DNA of 64,000 bases from Lachnospiraceae bacterium (GTDB lineage: Bacteria; Bacillota; Clostridia; Lachnospirales; Lachnospiraceae): NCBI GenBank assembly GCA_015056865.1, contig SVFM01000010.1, positions 27,682 to 91,681 of the forward strand, given 5' to 3'. Under the pieces are notes generated by a model. The model saw only the letters and a program-made list of their open reading frames with translations, was not told the DNA's origin and ran no database searches. Positions 9,250 to 19,080 of the stretch are shown in pieces; position 1 is the stretch's first letter; each line of letters opens with the position of its first letter. A program made the translations under genes and the position numbers.

Positions 9250-9801
9250 ATGGACGCAAGATTACAGCAGTATGAGGATAAAATGAAGAAGGCATGCGAG
9301 TATCTGACAGCAGATCTGGCAGGCATTCGTGCAGGACGAGCCAACCCCCATGTGCTTGACAAGCTGAGAGTTGACTACTACGGAACCCCTACCCCGATTC
9401 AGCAGGTGGGCAATGTGACAGTTCCTGAGGCAAGGATCCTGCAGATCGCACCCTGGGAGAAATCTCTGATCAAAGCGATCGAGAAAGCTATTCTGGCTTC
9501 CGATATCGGTATCACACCTTCCAATGATGGCAGTGTGATCCGTCTGGTGTTCCCTGAGGTGACCGAGGAGAGAAGAAAAGACCTTGTAAAAGATATTAAG
9601 AAGAAGGGTGAGGAAGGAAAGGTTGCCATCCGTAACATCCGCCGTGACGGCAATGATGCCTTCAAGAAATTGTCCAAGGGAGAGGTTTCCGAGGATGAGA
9701 TCAAGCAGCTGGGCGATGAGCTTCAGAAGATGACCGACAAGTTCATCAAGGACATTGATGGCATGGTAGATGCCAAGACAAAGGAGATTATGACTGTATA
9801 A
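9250..9801 (+). CDS. frr: Ribosome recycling factor
   Basis: A 183-residue ribosome recycling factor, which with EF-G splits post-termination ribosomes. It has the characteristic AGRANPHVLDKLRVDYYG near the N-terminus and the long three-helix bundle with RNIRRDGND. The length is close to the usual 185. It is preceded by AAAAGGAGAG and lies 24 bases after pyrH. Confidence 0.97.
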   Translation: MDARLQQYEDKMKKACEYLTADLAGIRAGRANPHVLDKLRVDYYGTPTPIQQVGNVTVPEARILQIAPWEKSLIKAIEKAILASDIGITPSNDGSVIRLVFPEVTEERRKDLVKDIKKKGEEGKVAIRNIRRDGNDAFKKLSKGEVSEDEIKQLGDELQKMTDKFIKDIDGMVDAKTKEIMTV

Positions 9802-9900
9802 AAAACTCTGCGGGAGTTCAAGGGCCGTGCAGACGCCTGAGAACTTCCGTTTGGTTAATCTATGCATTCATATAATGAATTTGTCGGAAGGACTGAAATT

Positions 9901-10617
9901 ATGGAAGAATTGAGAATGCCGAGGCATGTGGCGATCATATTAGACGGAAATGGCAGATGGGCTAAGGCCAAAGGCATGCCCAGGACATATGGACATACCC
10001 AGGGTGCCAAGACGGTGGAGGTGATCTGCGAGGAGGCTTACAAGATGGGGATCAGCTACTTGACAGTCTACGCCTTTTCTACGGAGAACTGGAAACGTCC
10101 CAGCGATGAGGTTGCTGCACTGATGAAGCTGCTTCGAAATTATATGAAAACCTGCTTGAAAACAGCAGAGAAAAATCGGATGTGTGTCCGCGTAATTGGT
10201 GATAAGACCGGCCTGGATGAGGATATCCGTAAGCGAATCCAGGAGCTGGAGGAAGCTACCAAAGATAATGATGGCCTGCATTTTCAGATTGCTATCAATT
10301 ATGGAGGCAGGGATGAGATCAGACGTGCGGTGCAGAAGATAGCAGAGCAAGCGGCCGGGGGCAATGTGGCACCGGAGGAGATTACAGAACAGACCATCAG
10401 TGATATGCTGGATACCCATGGACTGCCGGAGCCGGATCTGCTGATCCGTACCTGTGGAGAACAGCGGATATCCAACTTTCTATTGTGGCAGTTGGCCTAT
10501 ACGGAGTTTTATTTTACGCCTGTGGCATGGCCGGATTTTTCAAAAGAAGAATTACTGAAAGCTGTAGAGGCATATAATCAAAGAGACAGAAGATATGGCC
10601 TGGTAAAGGAGGGATGA
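9901..10617 (+). CDS. uppS: Isoprenyl transferase (undecaprenyl diphosphate synthase)
   Basis: A 238-residue cis-prenyltransferase that condenses isopentenyl diphosphates to make undecaprenyl diphosphate, the lipid carrier for cell-wall synthesis. HVAIILDGNGRWA carries the catalytic Asp15, YLTVYAFSTENWKRP is the substrate-binding segment, and the C-terminus has PDLLIRTCGEQRISNFLLWQ. I chose ATG 9901 because GGAAGGA at 9886-9892 lies 8 bases upstream; an ATG at 9862 would add 13 residues not typical of the family. It is followed four bases later by cdsA. Confidence 0.96.
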   Translation: MEELRMPRHVAIILDGNGRWAKAKGMPRTYGHTQGAKTVEVICEEAYKMGISYLTVYAFSTENWKRPSDEVAALMKLLRNYMKTCLKTAEKNRMCVRVIGDKTGLDEDIRKRIQELEEATKDNDGLHFQIAINYGGRDEIRRAVQKIAEQAAGGNVAPEEITEQTISDMLDTHGLPEPDLLIRTCGEQRISNFLLWQLAYTEFYFTPVAWPDFSKEELLKAVEAYNQRDRRYGLVKEG

Positions 10618-10620
10618 TAT

Positions 10621-11445
10621 ATGTTTTGGACCAGAGTTTTGAGCGGAGTGATCCTGGTGATCCTGGCACTGGTTGCATTTATCTTTGGCGGGCCGATCTT
10701 GGCAGCCTCCTTGTTGTTGATCTCTCTGGTGGCGTATCTTGAATTGGCCAAGGCTACAGGGATTCAGGAAAAGGGCAAGCCATGGAATGGACTTGTTTTG
10801 ACAGGACTGATGGGGGTAATTGCCTATTATACCACCGTATATTTTGCAAAGGAAAGTTTTTTGCAGTATATGGTGTTACTGGGTGTGCTTTTGCTCCTTT
10901 TATTTGTGTATGTGGCTCGTTTCCCAAAATTTCGATCAGAGCAGGTGTTTGCCGCCTTTTTTGCTTTTGTGTATGCTCCGGTGATGTTTTCTTTTATGTA
11001 TCAGACCAGAGTTTTGCCTTACGGACAGTATATTGTGTGGCTGATCCTGATCTGTTCCTGGGGGTGTGATACCTGTGCTTATGCAGTAGGAATGTTGATC
11101 GGAAAGCATAAAATCTTCCCGGTACTTAGCCCGAAGAAGTCCTTGGAAGGATGTATCGGCGGTGTGGTAGGAGCTATGCTGATCGGATGGATCTACAGCC
11201 ATTTTGTGGTGAATCCGGCGGTGGAAGGTCAAACGGTGGATCTGATCATTGTGCTGATCTGTGGATTAGGTGCTGTATGCAGTCAGGTGGGAGATCTGGC
11301 AGCTTCTGCGATCAAGCGCAATCATGACATTAAAGATTATGGAAAGCTGATCCCGGGGCACGGTGGAATTATGGATCGTTTTGACAGTGTGATCGTGACA
11401 GCACCGCTGATTTATTTTATGGCGGCATTATTTATCAAAGGATGA
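10621..11445 (+). CDS. cdsA: Phosphatidate cytidylyltransferase
   Basis: A 274-residue membrane enzyme that makes CDP-diacylglycerol from CTP and phosphatidate for phospholipid synthesis. Several hydrophobic segments are visible along the protein. The C-terminal signature is clear: SAIKRNHDIKDYGKLIPGHG followed by GIMDRFDS, with the metal-binding Asp residues. It sits in the usual place between uppS and dxr, with gaps of 3 and 4 bases. Confidence 0.96.
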   Translation: MFWTRVLSGVILVILALVAFIFGGPILAASLLLISLVAYLELAKATGIQEKGKPWNGLVLTGLMGVIAYYTTVYFAKESFLQYMVLLGVLLLLLFVYVARFPKFRSEQVFAAFFAFVYAPVMFSFMYQTRVLPYGQYIVWLILICSWGCDTCAYAVGMLIGKHKIFPVLSPKKSLEGCIGGVVGAMLIGWIYSHFVVNPAVEGQTVDLIIVLICGLGAVCSQVGDLAASAIKRNHDIKDYGKLIPGHGGIMDRFDSVIVTAPLIYFMAALFIKG

Positions 11446-11449
11446 GAAG

Positions 11450-12592
11450 ATGAAAAAATTAGGTATATTAGGCTCCACCGGCTCCATAGGAACCCAGGCG
11501 CTGGAGGTGGCACGGGAAAATCCGGAACTGGTTGTAACAGCTCTGGCTGCCGGCAGTAATGTAGACTTGATGGAGAAGCAGATCCGGGAGTTTCATCCCA
11601 GGATGGCTGTAATGTGGAATGAGAAGGCTGCATCGGATTTAAAGAATCGGGTGGCGGATCTGGATATCAGGATAGGCTGTGGCATGGAAGGATTGTTGGA
11701 AATTGCGGCTTCCGACCAGGTGGAGGTATTATTGACGGCTGTGGTGGGAATGATTGGTATCAGACCTACGATTGCGGCCATAGAGAGTGGCAAGACCATC
11801 GCACTGGCAAACAAGGAGACATTGGTAACTGCAGGGCATATCATCATGCCGCTGGCAAAGCGGTGTCAGGTGCCCATCCTTCCGGTAGACAGTGAGCATA
11901 GTGCGATCTTTCAGTCATTGAACGGAGAACCAAAGGAAAGGATTGAGAAAATACTGCTGACAGCTTCCGGTGGGCCTTTCCGTGGCAAAACAAGACAGGA
12001 GCTTTTGGATATCCGTGTGGAGGATGCCTTAAAACATCCCAATTGGGCTATGGGCAGGAAGATCACCATTGATTCTTCCACACTGGTAAATAAAGGTCTT
12101 GAGGTAATAGAGGCAAGATGGTTGTTTGACGTGCTGCCTGAGCAGATTCAGGTGGTGGTGCATCCTCAGAGCATTATCCATTCCATGGTGCAGTATGTGG
12201 ACGGTGGCATTATGGCGCAGCTGGGCGTACCGGACATGAAGCTTCCCATACAGTATGCGCTTTTTTATCCCGACAGAAGACCCATGGGCGGTCGCCGTGT
12301 GGACTTTTTTGCCTTAGGGCAGTTGACCTTTGAAGAGCCTGACATAGAAGCTTTTCCCGGCCTTAGGCTGGCTTATCAGGCATTGCGGGAGGGCGGCAGT
12401 ATGCCTACCGTTTATAATGCGGCCAACGAGAAGGCGGTCAGTTTGTTTTTGGATCGCAAGATCAGTTATTTACAAATTCCGGAATTGATAGAAGCTTCCA
12501 TGCAGAACCATAAAAAGATTGATAATCCGAATGTAGAGCAGATCCTGCAGACGGAAGCAGAGGTTTATGAATATATTTTAACAGAGGTGTAA
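11450..12592 (+). CDS. dxr: 1-deoxy-D-xylulose-5-phosphate reductoisomerase
   Basis: A 380-residue cytosolic enzyme that catalyses the first committed step of the MEP isoprenoid pathway with NADPH. It shows the nucleotide-binding LGSTGSIGTQALEVA at the N-terminus, ALANKETLV, the metal-binding PVDSEHSAIFQ, and the catalytic loop TASGGPFR. The length is usual for the family. With uppS in the same operon, it supplies precursors for the bacterial lipid carrier. Confidence 0.97.
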   Translation: MKKLGILGSTGSIGTQALEVARENPELVVTALAAGSNVDLMEKQIREFHPRMAVMWNEKAASDLKNRVADLDIRIGCGMEGLLEIAASDQVEVLLTAVVGMIGIRPTIAAIESGKTIALANKETLVTAGHIIMPLAKRCQVPILPVDSEHSAIFQSLNGEPKERIEKILLTASGGPFRGKTRQELLDIRVEDALKHPNWAMGRKITIDSSTLVNKGLEVIEARWLFDVLPEQIQVVVHPQSIIHSMVQYVDGGIMAQLGVPDMKLPIQYALFYPDRRPMGGRRVDFFALGQLTFEEPDIEAFPGLRLAYQALREGGSMPTVYNAANEKAVSLFLDRKISYLQIPELIEASMQNHKKIDNPNVEQILQTEAEVYEYILTEV

Positions 12593-12601
12593 CAGACAGG
12601 A

Positions 12602-13684
12602 ATGATGACGTTTATTTTGTTTGTACTGGTTTTTGGCATTGTAGTTTTGTCCCATGAATTCGGGCATTTTCTTATTGCCAAGCTCAATGGTATACATGTG
12701 GTTGAGTTTTCCGTGGGCATGGGGCCTACACTGTTTTCTTTTCATAAAAAAGAGACAAAGTATTCTCTGAAACTTTTGCCCATCGGCGGTGCATGTATGT
12801 TTGAAGGCGAAGATGGGTTGGAGACCAAGAAAAATGATGAATTGACAGAGGGAGAACTGGAACCTGTGGATGATTCCGGATCCTTTTTGAAGGCCAAGGT
12901 GTGGGCCAGGATCTCTACGGTGGCGGCAGGCCCTATCTTTAATTTTATTTTAGCCTTTGTCTTTGCTGTGGTTTTGGTATCCCTCAATCCTACGGATCTG
13001 CCGGAGGTAAAAGCGGTAGTTGACGGCGGGGCGGCCCAGGAGGCAGGGCTTGCTGCAGGTGACAGGATTTTGTCTATTGACGGAGAAAAGACCTATCTGT
13101 TTCGCGATATCCAGCTGATGTTCGCGGCCAGCAGGGGCAAGGATATGGAGATTACCTACGAGAGAGCAGGCGAGAAAAATACCGTTACCCTGACTCCGGT
13201 ATATAATGAAGAGGCCGGAACCTGGCAGATGGGTATATATGGTGGCACTTATGAGCAGAGCAAAGGGCTCGGGGTACTGCGGGATGCATGGTATGAGCTG
13301 CGTTATTGTGTGCGGGCTACCTACAAGAGCATTGGGATGCTGCTGACAGGGAATTTTAATCGGGAGGACGTGGCAGGACCGGTGGGTATTGCGGTCAATG
13401 TGGTGGGCAAGACCTATGACACAGCAAAGGAGTACGGTGTTTCCACAGTTGTGCTCAGCATGATGAATATTGTGTTGTTGCTTTCGGTAAATCTGGGTAT
13501 TTTGAATCTGTTGCCGCTACCTGCTTTGGATGGAGGAAGATTGGTCTTTTTACTGATAGAAGTGATTCGGGGTAAACCAATCCCGCCGGACAAGGAAGGC
13601 ATCGTGCATTTTATCGGTATGGTATTTTTCCTGGGATTGATGGTAGTGGTATTGTTTAACGATCTGGTAAATATTTTTGGATGA
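12602..13684 (+). CDS. rseP: RIP-type site-2 zinc metalloprotease
   Basis: A 360-residue membrane protease of the M50/S2P family (RseP/RasP), which cleaves anti-sigma factors and remnant signal peptides within the membrane. The zinc motif HEFGH is in the first transmembrane segment (about 18-22), a PDZ domain follows (about 130-200, around EAGLAAGDRILSIDG), and the second active-site motif is LPLPALDGGRL near the C-terminus. Two ATG codons at 12602 and 12605 are equivalent choices; no strong ribosome site decides between them. It ends the pyrH operon. Confidence 0.95.
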   Translation: MMTFILFVLVFGIVVLSHEFGHFLIAKLNGIHVVEFSVGMGPTLFSFHKKETKYSLKLLPIGGACMFEGEDGLETKKNDELTEGELEPVDDSGSFLKAKVWARISTVAAGPIFNFILAFVFAVVLVSLNPTDLPEVKAVVDGGAAQEAGLAAGDRILSIDGEKTYLFRDIQLMFAASRGKDMEITYERAGEKNTVTLTPVYNEEAGTWQMGIYGGTYEQSKGLGVLRDAWYELRYCVRATYKSIGMLLTGNFNREDVAGPVGIAVNVVGKTYDTAKEYGVSTVVLSMMNIVLLLSVNLGILNLLPLPALDGGRLVFLLIEVIRGKPIPPDKEGIVHFIGMVFFLGLMVVVLFNDLVNIFG

Positions 13685-13695
13685 CACGGAAGTTT

Positions 13696-13724
13696 TTGAC
13701 ATTGCGCAAAAAAAATAATATAAT
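13696..13724 (+). promoter_or_regulatory. Consensus sigma-A promoter before apt
   Basis: TTGACA at 13696-13701 and TATAAT at 13719-13724 are separated by exactly 17 bases, a full match to the housekeeping consensus. It drives apt and probably the RSH gene behind it. Confidence 0.9.
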
Positions 13725-13748
13725 ACAATGCAAAGGAGAAGGTGGGCT

Positions 13749-14273
13749 ATGAAACAGTTGGAAGAGTATGTAAAAAGTATTCCGGATTTTCCGGAAAAGG
13801 GTATTATTTTCAGAGATGTGACCAGCGTTTTACAGGATGCGGACGGTCTTCATCTTGCGGTGGATACCATGCAGGACTTGGTAAAGGATCTGGAGTATGA
13901 TGTGGTGGCAGGTCCTGAATCCAGAGGATTTATTTTTGGCACACCTATTGCATATAATAATCACAAGCCTTTCGTACTGATCCGTAAGAGCGGCAAGCTG
14001 CCCCGGGAGACCATTCAAAAAGAATATGCGCTGGAATACGGAACAGCTGTAATCGAAATGCACAAGGATTCCATACAGCCCGGCCAGAAGGTATTGATCG
14101 TGGATGACCTTATTGCTACAGGAGGAACCACCAAGGCCATGATTGAGCTGGTGGAGGAACTGGGCGGTCAGGTGGTTGGCATTGTAGTGCTGATCGAACT
14201 GAAGGGATTGAAAGGCAGAGACCTGCTGAAGGGATATCGTTTGGACGCTGCGATCCAATACGAAGGAAAATAG
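13749..14273 (+). CDS. apt: Adenine phosphoribosyltransferase
   Basis: A 174-residue purine salvage enzyme that makes AMP from adenine and PRPP. It has the family start EEYVKSIPDFPEKGI, the flexible-loop region, and the PRPP-binding motif VLIVDDLIATGGT. ATG 13749 is the start because AGGAGAAGG lies directly upstream; the ATG at 13728 would place that site inside the gene and sits four bases from the -10 box. The neighbour is the ppGpp synthetase gene, an arrangement common in Firmicutes. Confidence 0.96.
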   Translation: MKQLEEYVKSIPDFPEKGIIFRDVTSVLQDADGLHLAVDTMQDLVKDLEYDVVAGPESRGFIFGTPIAYNNHKPFVLIRKSGKLPRETIQKEYALEYGTAVIEMHKDSIQPGQKVLIVDDLIATGGTTKAMIELVEELGGQVVGIVVLIELKGLKGRDLLKGYRLDAAIQYEGK

Positions 14274-14300
14274 ATTTTTTAGTCAGGTGGCTGATGAAGT

Positions 14301-16601
14301 ATGACGGAAGAAAAGAGAGAACTTGCCATGGATGATGGCAGAATCAGCAAAATACAGGATGGAATGGCACCCGATGAATTGTATCAGGTGCTTATAAAGC
14401 GTGTGCAATTATATCATCCATCAGATGATATTTCCATGATCGAAAAGGCTTATCTTATTGCAAAAGAAGCTCATAAAGATCAGCGGCGTAAGTCCGGGGA
14501 ACCTTATATCATCCACCCCCTGAATGTGGGGATCATCCTTGCCGATCTGGAGTTGGATAAGGAAACCATTGTGGCGGGACTTTTGCATGACGTGGTGGAA
14601 GATACCATTATGACCATGGAGGCATTGACAAAGGAGTTTGGTGATGATGTGGCTTTGCTGGTAGATGGTGTTACCAAACTGGAAAAGCTGCCCCTTACCA
14701 GTGAACATGTGCAGGCAGGAGATACGAAACTTGAGATGCAGGCGGAAAATCTGAGAAAGATGTTCCTTGCCATGGCCAAGGATATCCGGGTGATCATGCT
14801 GAAACTGGCGGACAGGCTTCATAACATGCGTACGCTGAAGTATCAGGAACCGGACAGACAACAGCGGATCGCAAGGGAGACCATAGAGGTGTATTGTCCC
14901 ATTGCCCAGAGGCTTGGTATCTCCAAACTAAAAGTAGAATTGGATGACCTTTCGTTGAAATATTTGGAGCCTGAGGTCTATTACGATCTGGTGGATAAGA
15001 TTGCTGTGCGTAAAAGCGTGCGGGAGAGCTATATCCAAAGCATTGTAAGTGAGGTCAGTGAGCATATTGTAGGGGCCGGCATCAAGGCCAAGATTGACGG
15101 AAGAGTGAAGCATTTTTTCAGTATCTATAAAAAGATGAAGAACCAGGATAAGACCCTGGATCAGATTTATGACTTGTTTGCCATTCGTATCATTGTAGAT
15201 ACGGTAAAGGATTGTTATGCAGCCCTCGGCGTGATCCATGAAATGTATAAGCCCATTCCCGGCAGGTTTAAGGACTATATTGCCATGCCCAAGGTAAATA
15301 TGTATCAGTCCCTGCATACCACTCTTATCGGTTCCAGCGGACAGCCCTTTGAGGTGCAGATCCGTACCTTTGAGATGCACAAAGCCGCAGAATACGGAAT
15401 TGCGGCCCACTGGAAGTACAAGGAAGGTGTGGACGGCAAAAAGGGCAAGGAGCAGGAGGAAGAGAAGCTTACCTGGCTGCGCCAGATTCTGGAATGGCAG
15501 AGAGACAACACGGATAATCGGGAGTTTATGAGCCTGCTTAAGAGTGATCTGGATCTTTTTTCAGACAATGTATATTGTTTCACACCCAGCGGCGATGTAA
15601 AGAATCTGCCGGTTGGTTCTACTCCCATAGATTTTGCCTACAGTATTCACAGTGCCGTGGGCAATAAGATGGTGGGAGCCAGAGTCAACGGGAAGCTGGT
15701 TACTATAGATTATGAATTAAAAAACGGAGACCGAGTTGAGATCATTACTTCCCAGAATTCCAGAGGCCCCAGCCGTGACTGGCTGAATCTGGTAAAGAGT
15801 ACCCAGGCGAAGAATAAGATCAATCAATGGTTTCGTAATGAGTTAAAAGAAGACAATATTGTCAAAGGTAAGGAATTGCTGATCTCCTATTGTAAGGCGA
15901 AGGCTGTCAATATGCCAGAGCTGATGAAACCGGAATACATGGAAAATATTATGCGCAAGTATGGTTTCCGGGATTGGGACAGCGTGCTGGCTGCCATCGG
16001 TCATGGAGGTCTGAAGGAGGGCCAGATCGTCAATAAGATGATCGAATATTATGACCGCGATCATCAGAAGGAGATGACCAACGAGGAAATTCTGGCAAGT
16101 ATTGCGGAAAGCAGCCTGGATTCCAAGCAAATGAAGGCCAAGTCCAAGGGCGGTATCACGGTAAAGGGAATCACAGATGTATCAGTGCGTTTTTCCAAGT
16201 GTTGTTCCCCTGTACCCGGAGATGAGATTGTTGGTTTTGTCACCAGAGGCCGAGGGGTATCTATCCACCGTACAGACTGTATCAATGTGCTAAGTCTCCC
16301 GGAGGAGGAACGGGTAAGACTGATCGAGGCGGACTGGCAGACCCCTGAAGCCGGAGATGAGAAGTATTTTGTAGAGATCAATATTTACGCAAACAACCGC
16401 AACGGACTGCTTGCAGATATGACCAGAATACTGACGGAGAAGGATATAAATATCCTTTCTCTTCACACAAGAGTAAATAAGCAGGAGCTGGCTACCATCC
16501 AGGTTTCCTTTGAGATTGAAAACCGGGAGAAGCTGAATCATATTGTAGATAAGATCCGCAATATTGAAAGCGTGATCGATATCGAGAGAACAACAGGCTG
16601 A
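14301..16601 (+). CDS. relA: Bifunctional (p)ppGpp synthetase/hydrolase (RSH)
   Basis: A 766-residue Rel/SpoT-type enzyme that makes and degrades the alarmone (p)ppGpp in response to amino acid starvation. The HD hydrolase domain shows HPLNVG and LLHDVVEDT near residues 70-98, the synthetase domain shows GRVKHFFSIYKKM near 265, then come a TGS domain (around YCFTPSGDVKNLPVGSTPIDFA), a zinc-finger-like region with CCSPVPGDEIVG, and a C-terminal ACT domain. All parts for both activities appear intact. It is the only long RSH protein in the window. The ribosome site AGGTGG precedes the ATG. Confidence 0.96.
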   Translation: MTEEKRELAMDDGRISKIQDGMAPDELYQVLIKRVQLYHPSDDISMIEKAYLIAKEAHKDQRRKSGEPYIIHPLNVGIILADLELDKETIVAGLLHDVVEDTIMTMEALTKEFGDDVALLVDGVTKLEKLPLTSEHVQAGDTKLEMQAENLRKMFLAMAKDIRVIMLKLADRLHNMRTLKYQEPDRQQRIARETIEVYCPIAQRLGISKLKVELDDLSLKYLEPEVYYDLVDKIAVRKSVRESYIQSIVSEVSEHIVGAGIKAKIDGRVKHFFSIYKKMKNQDKTLDQIYDLFAIRIIVDTVKDCYAALGVIHEMYKPIPGRFKDYIAMPKVNMYQSLHTTLIGSSGQPFEVQIRTFEMHKAAEYGIAAHWKYKEGVDGKKGKEQEEEKLTWLRQILEWQRDNTDNREFMSLLKSDLDLFSDNVYCFTPSGDVKNLPVGSTPIDFAYSIHSAVGNKMVGARVNGKLVTIDYELKNGDRVEIITSQNSRGPSRDWLNLVKSTQAKNKINQWFRNELKEDNIVKGKELLISYCKAKAVNMPELMKPEYMENIMRKYGFRDWDSVLAAIGHGGLKEGQIVNKMIEYYDRDHQKEMTNEEILASIAESSLDSKQMKAKSKGGITVKGITDVSVRFSKCCSPVPGDEIVGFVTRGRGVSIHRTDCINVLSLPEEERVRLIEADWQTPEAGDEKYFVEINIYANNRNGLLADMTRILTEKDINILSLHTRVNKQELATIQVSFEIENREKLNHIVDKIRNIESVIDIERTTG

Positions 16602-16618
16602 CAGAAAGGATTTATGGA

Positions 16619-17248
16619 ATGTCAAATATAAAAGTTGCGCGCATGGTAGTAGGTAATCTGGGCACAAATTGTTATCTGATCTATCGGGAGGAGAGCAAGG
16701 AAGCCATCATAGTAGATCCGGCTGACTGTGGCGAACAAATTTTTCAAAAACTGCAAAGTCAGGGATTTACGGTCAGTGCTATTTTGTTAACCCATGCACA
16801 CTTCGATCACGTGCTTGGCGCAAGTGATCTGCGCAGGGTATCCGGGGCAAAGTTATATGCTTTGGAGGAGGAACGTCCCCTGTGCGAGAATTCTGAAACC
16901 AATGTATCTGCCATGGTGGGGCGTCCCTGTACCATCAGGCCAAACACTTACGTGGTGGACGGTCAGGAATTGGAGTTGGCAGGTATGACCTGCAAGGTGA
17001 TAGCTACCCCCGGTCACACCGCAGGAAGTTGCTGTTATTATTTTGAAGAAGCGGAGGTTTTGATCTGCGGCGATACTATTTTTCAGGAGTCTGTAGGGCG
17101 TACAGATCTGCCCACGGGTAGCGCCAGCCAGCTGGTGCGTTCCATCCGGGAAAGGATTTTTACATTGCCGGAAGAAACCCAGCTGTTTCCGGGGCATGGA
17201 GACAGCACCACAGTGGGGCACGAGAAGAAGTATAATCCGTTTTGCTAA
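16619..17248 (+). CDS. MBL-fold metallohydrolase (glyoxalase II-like)
   Basis: A 209-residue metallo-beta-lactamase-fold hydrolase. The metal ligands are in THAHFDHVLG (HxHxDH), GHTAGS, the GDTIF aspartate and FPGHG. Family members include hydroxyacylglutathione hydrolases and related thioesterases, but the substrate is unknown and this bacterial group usually lacks glutathione. It lies 17 bases after the RSH gene and before hemZ, an order I associate with Clostridia. Confidence 0.85.
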   Translation: MSNIKVARMVVGNLGTNCYLIYREESKEAIIVDPADCGEQIFQKLQSQGFTVSAILLTHAHFDHVLGASDLRRVSGAKLYALEEERPLCENSETNVSAMVGRPCTIRPNTYVVDGQELELAGMTCKVIATPGHTAGSCCYYFEEAEVLICGDTIFQESVGRTDLPTGSASQLVRSIRERIFTLPEETQLFPGHGDSTTVGHEKKYNPFC

Positions 17249-17257
17249 AAGATAAGA

Positions 17258-17290
17258 TACTGGGCTCCGCCTTTAGGTGGGGCTCGTTTG
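17258..17290 (+). terminator. Weak hairpin between MBL and hemZ genes
   Basis: GGGCTCCGCC and GGTGGGGCTC can pair, using three G-T wobbles, around a TTTA loop, followed by GTTT. It may be a weak terminator or attenuator. Confidence 0.4.
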
Positions 17291-17314
17291 ATAAAAATAG
17301 AAAGGGAAATTAGT

Positions 17315-18829
17315 ATGTTAGTGGTCAAACTCAGCCATGCAAGATATGAATATGATGTGAATTCCCTTGTGAAGGCTTTTTATCCGGAGAAAACTGTAAA
17401 AGTTCTGACTCCGGAAACCTTGCCGGAGAAACGTATGGAATTGGAAGACCAGGTAAAGATAGACATTCAACTGTCTGAGTGGGGGGCAGAAGTGAAGATA
17501 ATGGACCGCATCTTCAGCTGGAAACCGGACCAGGAGACTCAGGCAGATGTGGCCCTGTTGGAGGATGAAGAAACCGAAGGACAGGAAGAGGATGTTTTTT
17601 ACACGAAACTTTACAAGGCAGCCTTTAAGAGGTTTTTCTATAGATGTCTGCAGGATGAGACCGGGAAATCATTGCCCTGGGGCAATCTGACCGGTATCCG
17701 GCCGACGAAGATCGCCATGGGCCTTTTAGAGCAGGGATGCAGCGGGCAGGCGGTTCTTGATTTTATGGAGCAAACCCATTATGTGAGCCCGGAAAAAGCC
17801 AAACTGGCGCTGGAGATTGCAGAACGTGAACGACAGATTTTGTCCGGGGTACATTATGAAAATGGGTACAGCCTTTATATTGGCATTCCTTTTTGCCCGA
17901 CCACTTGTCTGTATTGTTCGTTTACCTCTTACCCGGTCAGTGCCTACCGCAAAAAGGTAGATCGGTATCTGGATGCACTAATCAAAGAGATGCATGCCGT
18001 GGCAGAAGTGTATCGGGGTAAAGTTCTGGACAGTGTGTATATCGGCGGCGGGACACCCACAACCTTGGAGGCCTGGCAATTGGATAGATTGTTGGAGGCA
18101 TTGAAAAACACATTTGACTTTTCCACAGTGCAGGAGTTTACAGTGGAGGCAGGACGGGCGGACAGTATCACCAGGGAGAAACTGGAGGTGTTGCGGGAAT
18201 ATGGCGTGACACGTATCAGTATCAATCCTCAGACCATGAAGCAAGAGACCTTGCAGCTCATTGGCCGCAGACATACGGTGGAGCAGGTCAGAGAGGCTTA
18301 TGCACTGGCGAGAGATGTGGGCTTTGAAAATATCAATATGGATATCATTCTGGGATTGCCCAGGGAGAGCGTGAAGGATGTGACCAATACCATAGAGGAT
18401 ATTATTGGTATGGCACCTGACAGTCTGACGGTCCACTCTCTGGCGGTGAAGCGGGCATCCAAGCTGGGCAGCTGGATTCAGGAAAATGGTATAGAGGCAC
18501 TGCAGAATACAGAGGAAACCATGGAGATCGCGGCCCGGGGAGCCGGCAGGATGAATTTGTATCCGTACTATTTGTATCGCCAAAAGAATATGTCCGGTAA
18601 TTTTGAGAATGTTGGCTATGCAGCTGAGGGGAAATATGGTCTTTATAATATCCTGATCATGGAGGAAAAGCAGACCATCGTAGCTCTGGGGGCAGGCAGT
18701 ATTACCAAGGTGGTATTTCCGGACGGACGGATAGAAAGATGCAATAATATTAAAGATGTAACTTTATATATTGAAAAAATAGATGAAATGATTGAGAAAA
18801 AGAGAACCCTTTTGGAGGAAGAAGAGTGA
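17315..18829 (+). CDS. hemZ: Radical-SAM coproporphyrinogen III dehydrogenase-like HemZ
   Basis: A 504-residue radical-SAM protein of the HemZ branch of the HemN family, associated with oxygen-independent decarboxylation in haem synthesis. The iron-sulphur motif is CPTTCLYC (CxxxCxxC), followed by YIGGGTPTTL. A long N-terminal extension of about 170 residues before the radical-SAM core is normal for HemZ. ATG 17315 is supported by AAAGGGA just upstream; the TTG at 17288 is less likely. Whether this organism completes haem synthesis cannot be told from the window; some HemN-like proteins have other roles. A terminator follows about 115 bases downstream. Confidence 0.88.
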   Translation: MLVVKLSHARYEYDVNSLVKAFYPEKTVKVLTPETLPEKRMELEDQVKIDIQLSEWGAEVKIMDRIFSWKPDQETQADVALLEDEETEGQEEDVFYTKLYKAAFKRFFYRCLQDETGKSLPWGNLTGIRPTKIAMGLLEQGCSGQAVLDFMEQTHYVSPEKAKLALEIAERERQILSGVHYENGYSLYIGIPFCPTTCLYCSFTSYPVSAYRKKVDRYLDALIKEMHAVAEVYRGKVLDSVYIGGGTPTTLEAWQLDRLLEALKNTFDFSTVQEFTVEAGRADSITREKLEVLREYGVTRISINPQTMKQETLQLIGRRHTVEQVREAYALARDVGFENINMDIILGLPRESVKDVTNTIEDIIGMAPDSLTVHSLAVKRASKLGSWIQENGIEALQNTEETMEIAARGAGRMNLYPYYLYRQKNMSGNFENVGYAAEGKYGLYNILIMEEKQTIVALGAGSITKVVFPDGRIERCNNIKDVTLYIEKIDEMIEKKRTLLEEEE

Positions 18830-18943
18830 GTGAATCTTTCTGAAATAATACATCAAAACAATACCCATTAGTATTGAATAATAAGTTTAGGTATGCAAGT
18901 AACCAAAATAACGGACCATCAAAGTTTTTTGAGGGTTTGTTAC

Positions 18944-18980
18944 GAGGGGCTGATGTGGCAAAACATCGGCCCCTGTTTTT
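18944..18980 (+). terminator. Rho-independent terminator after hemZ
   Basis: AGGGGCTGATGT (18944-18955) pairs with ACATCGGCCCCT (18963-18974) with one G-T wobble, followed by GTTTTTAT. It separates the hemZ unit from the ORF6N islet. Confidence 0.88.
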
Positions 18981-19051
18981 ATAACACTAATATTTACGAG
19001 AAAATCTGAAATCGTCAGAGTAAATTATTTGTCGATTGAAATCGAAAGTGA

Positions 19052-19080
19052 TTGACTATGCAGGAATGCTATTGTAATAT
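19052..19080 (+). promoter_or_regulatory. Probable promoter of the ORF6N gene
   Basis: TTGACT (19052-19057) and TAATAT (19075-19080) are 17 bases apart. Transcription would begin around 19087, inside the inverted repeat that starts at 19080. Confidence 0.6.
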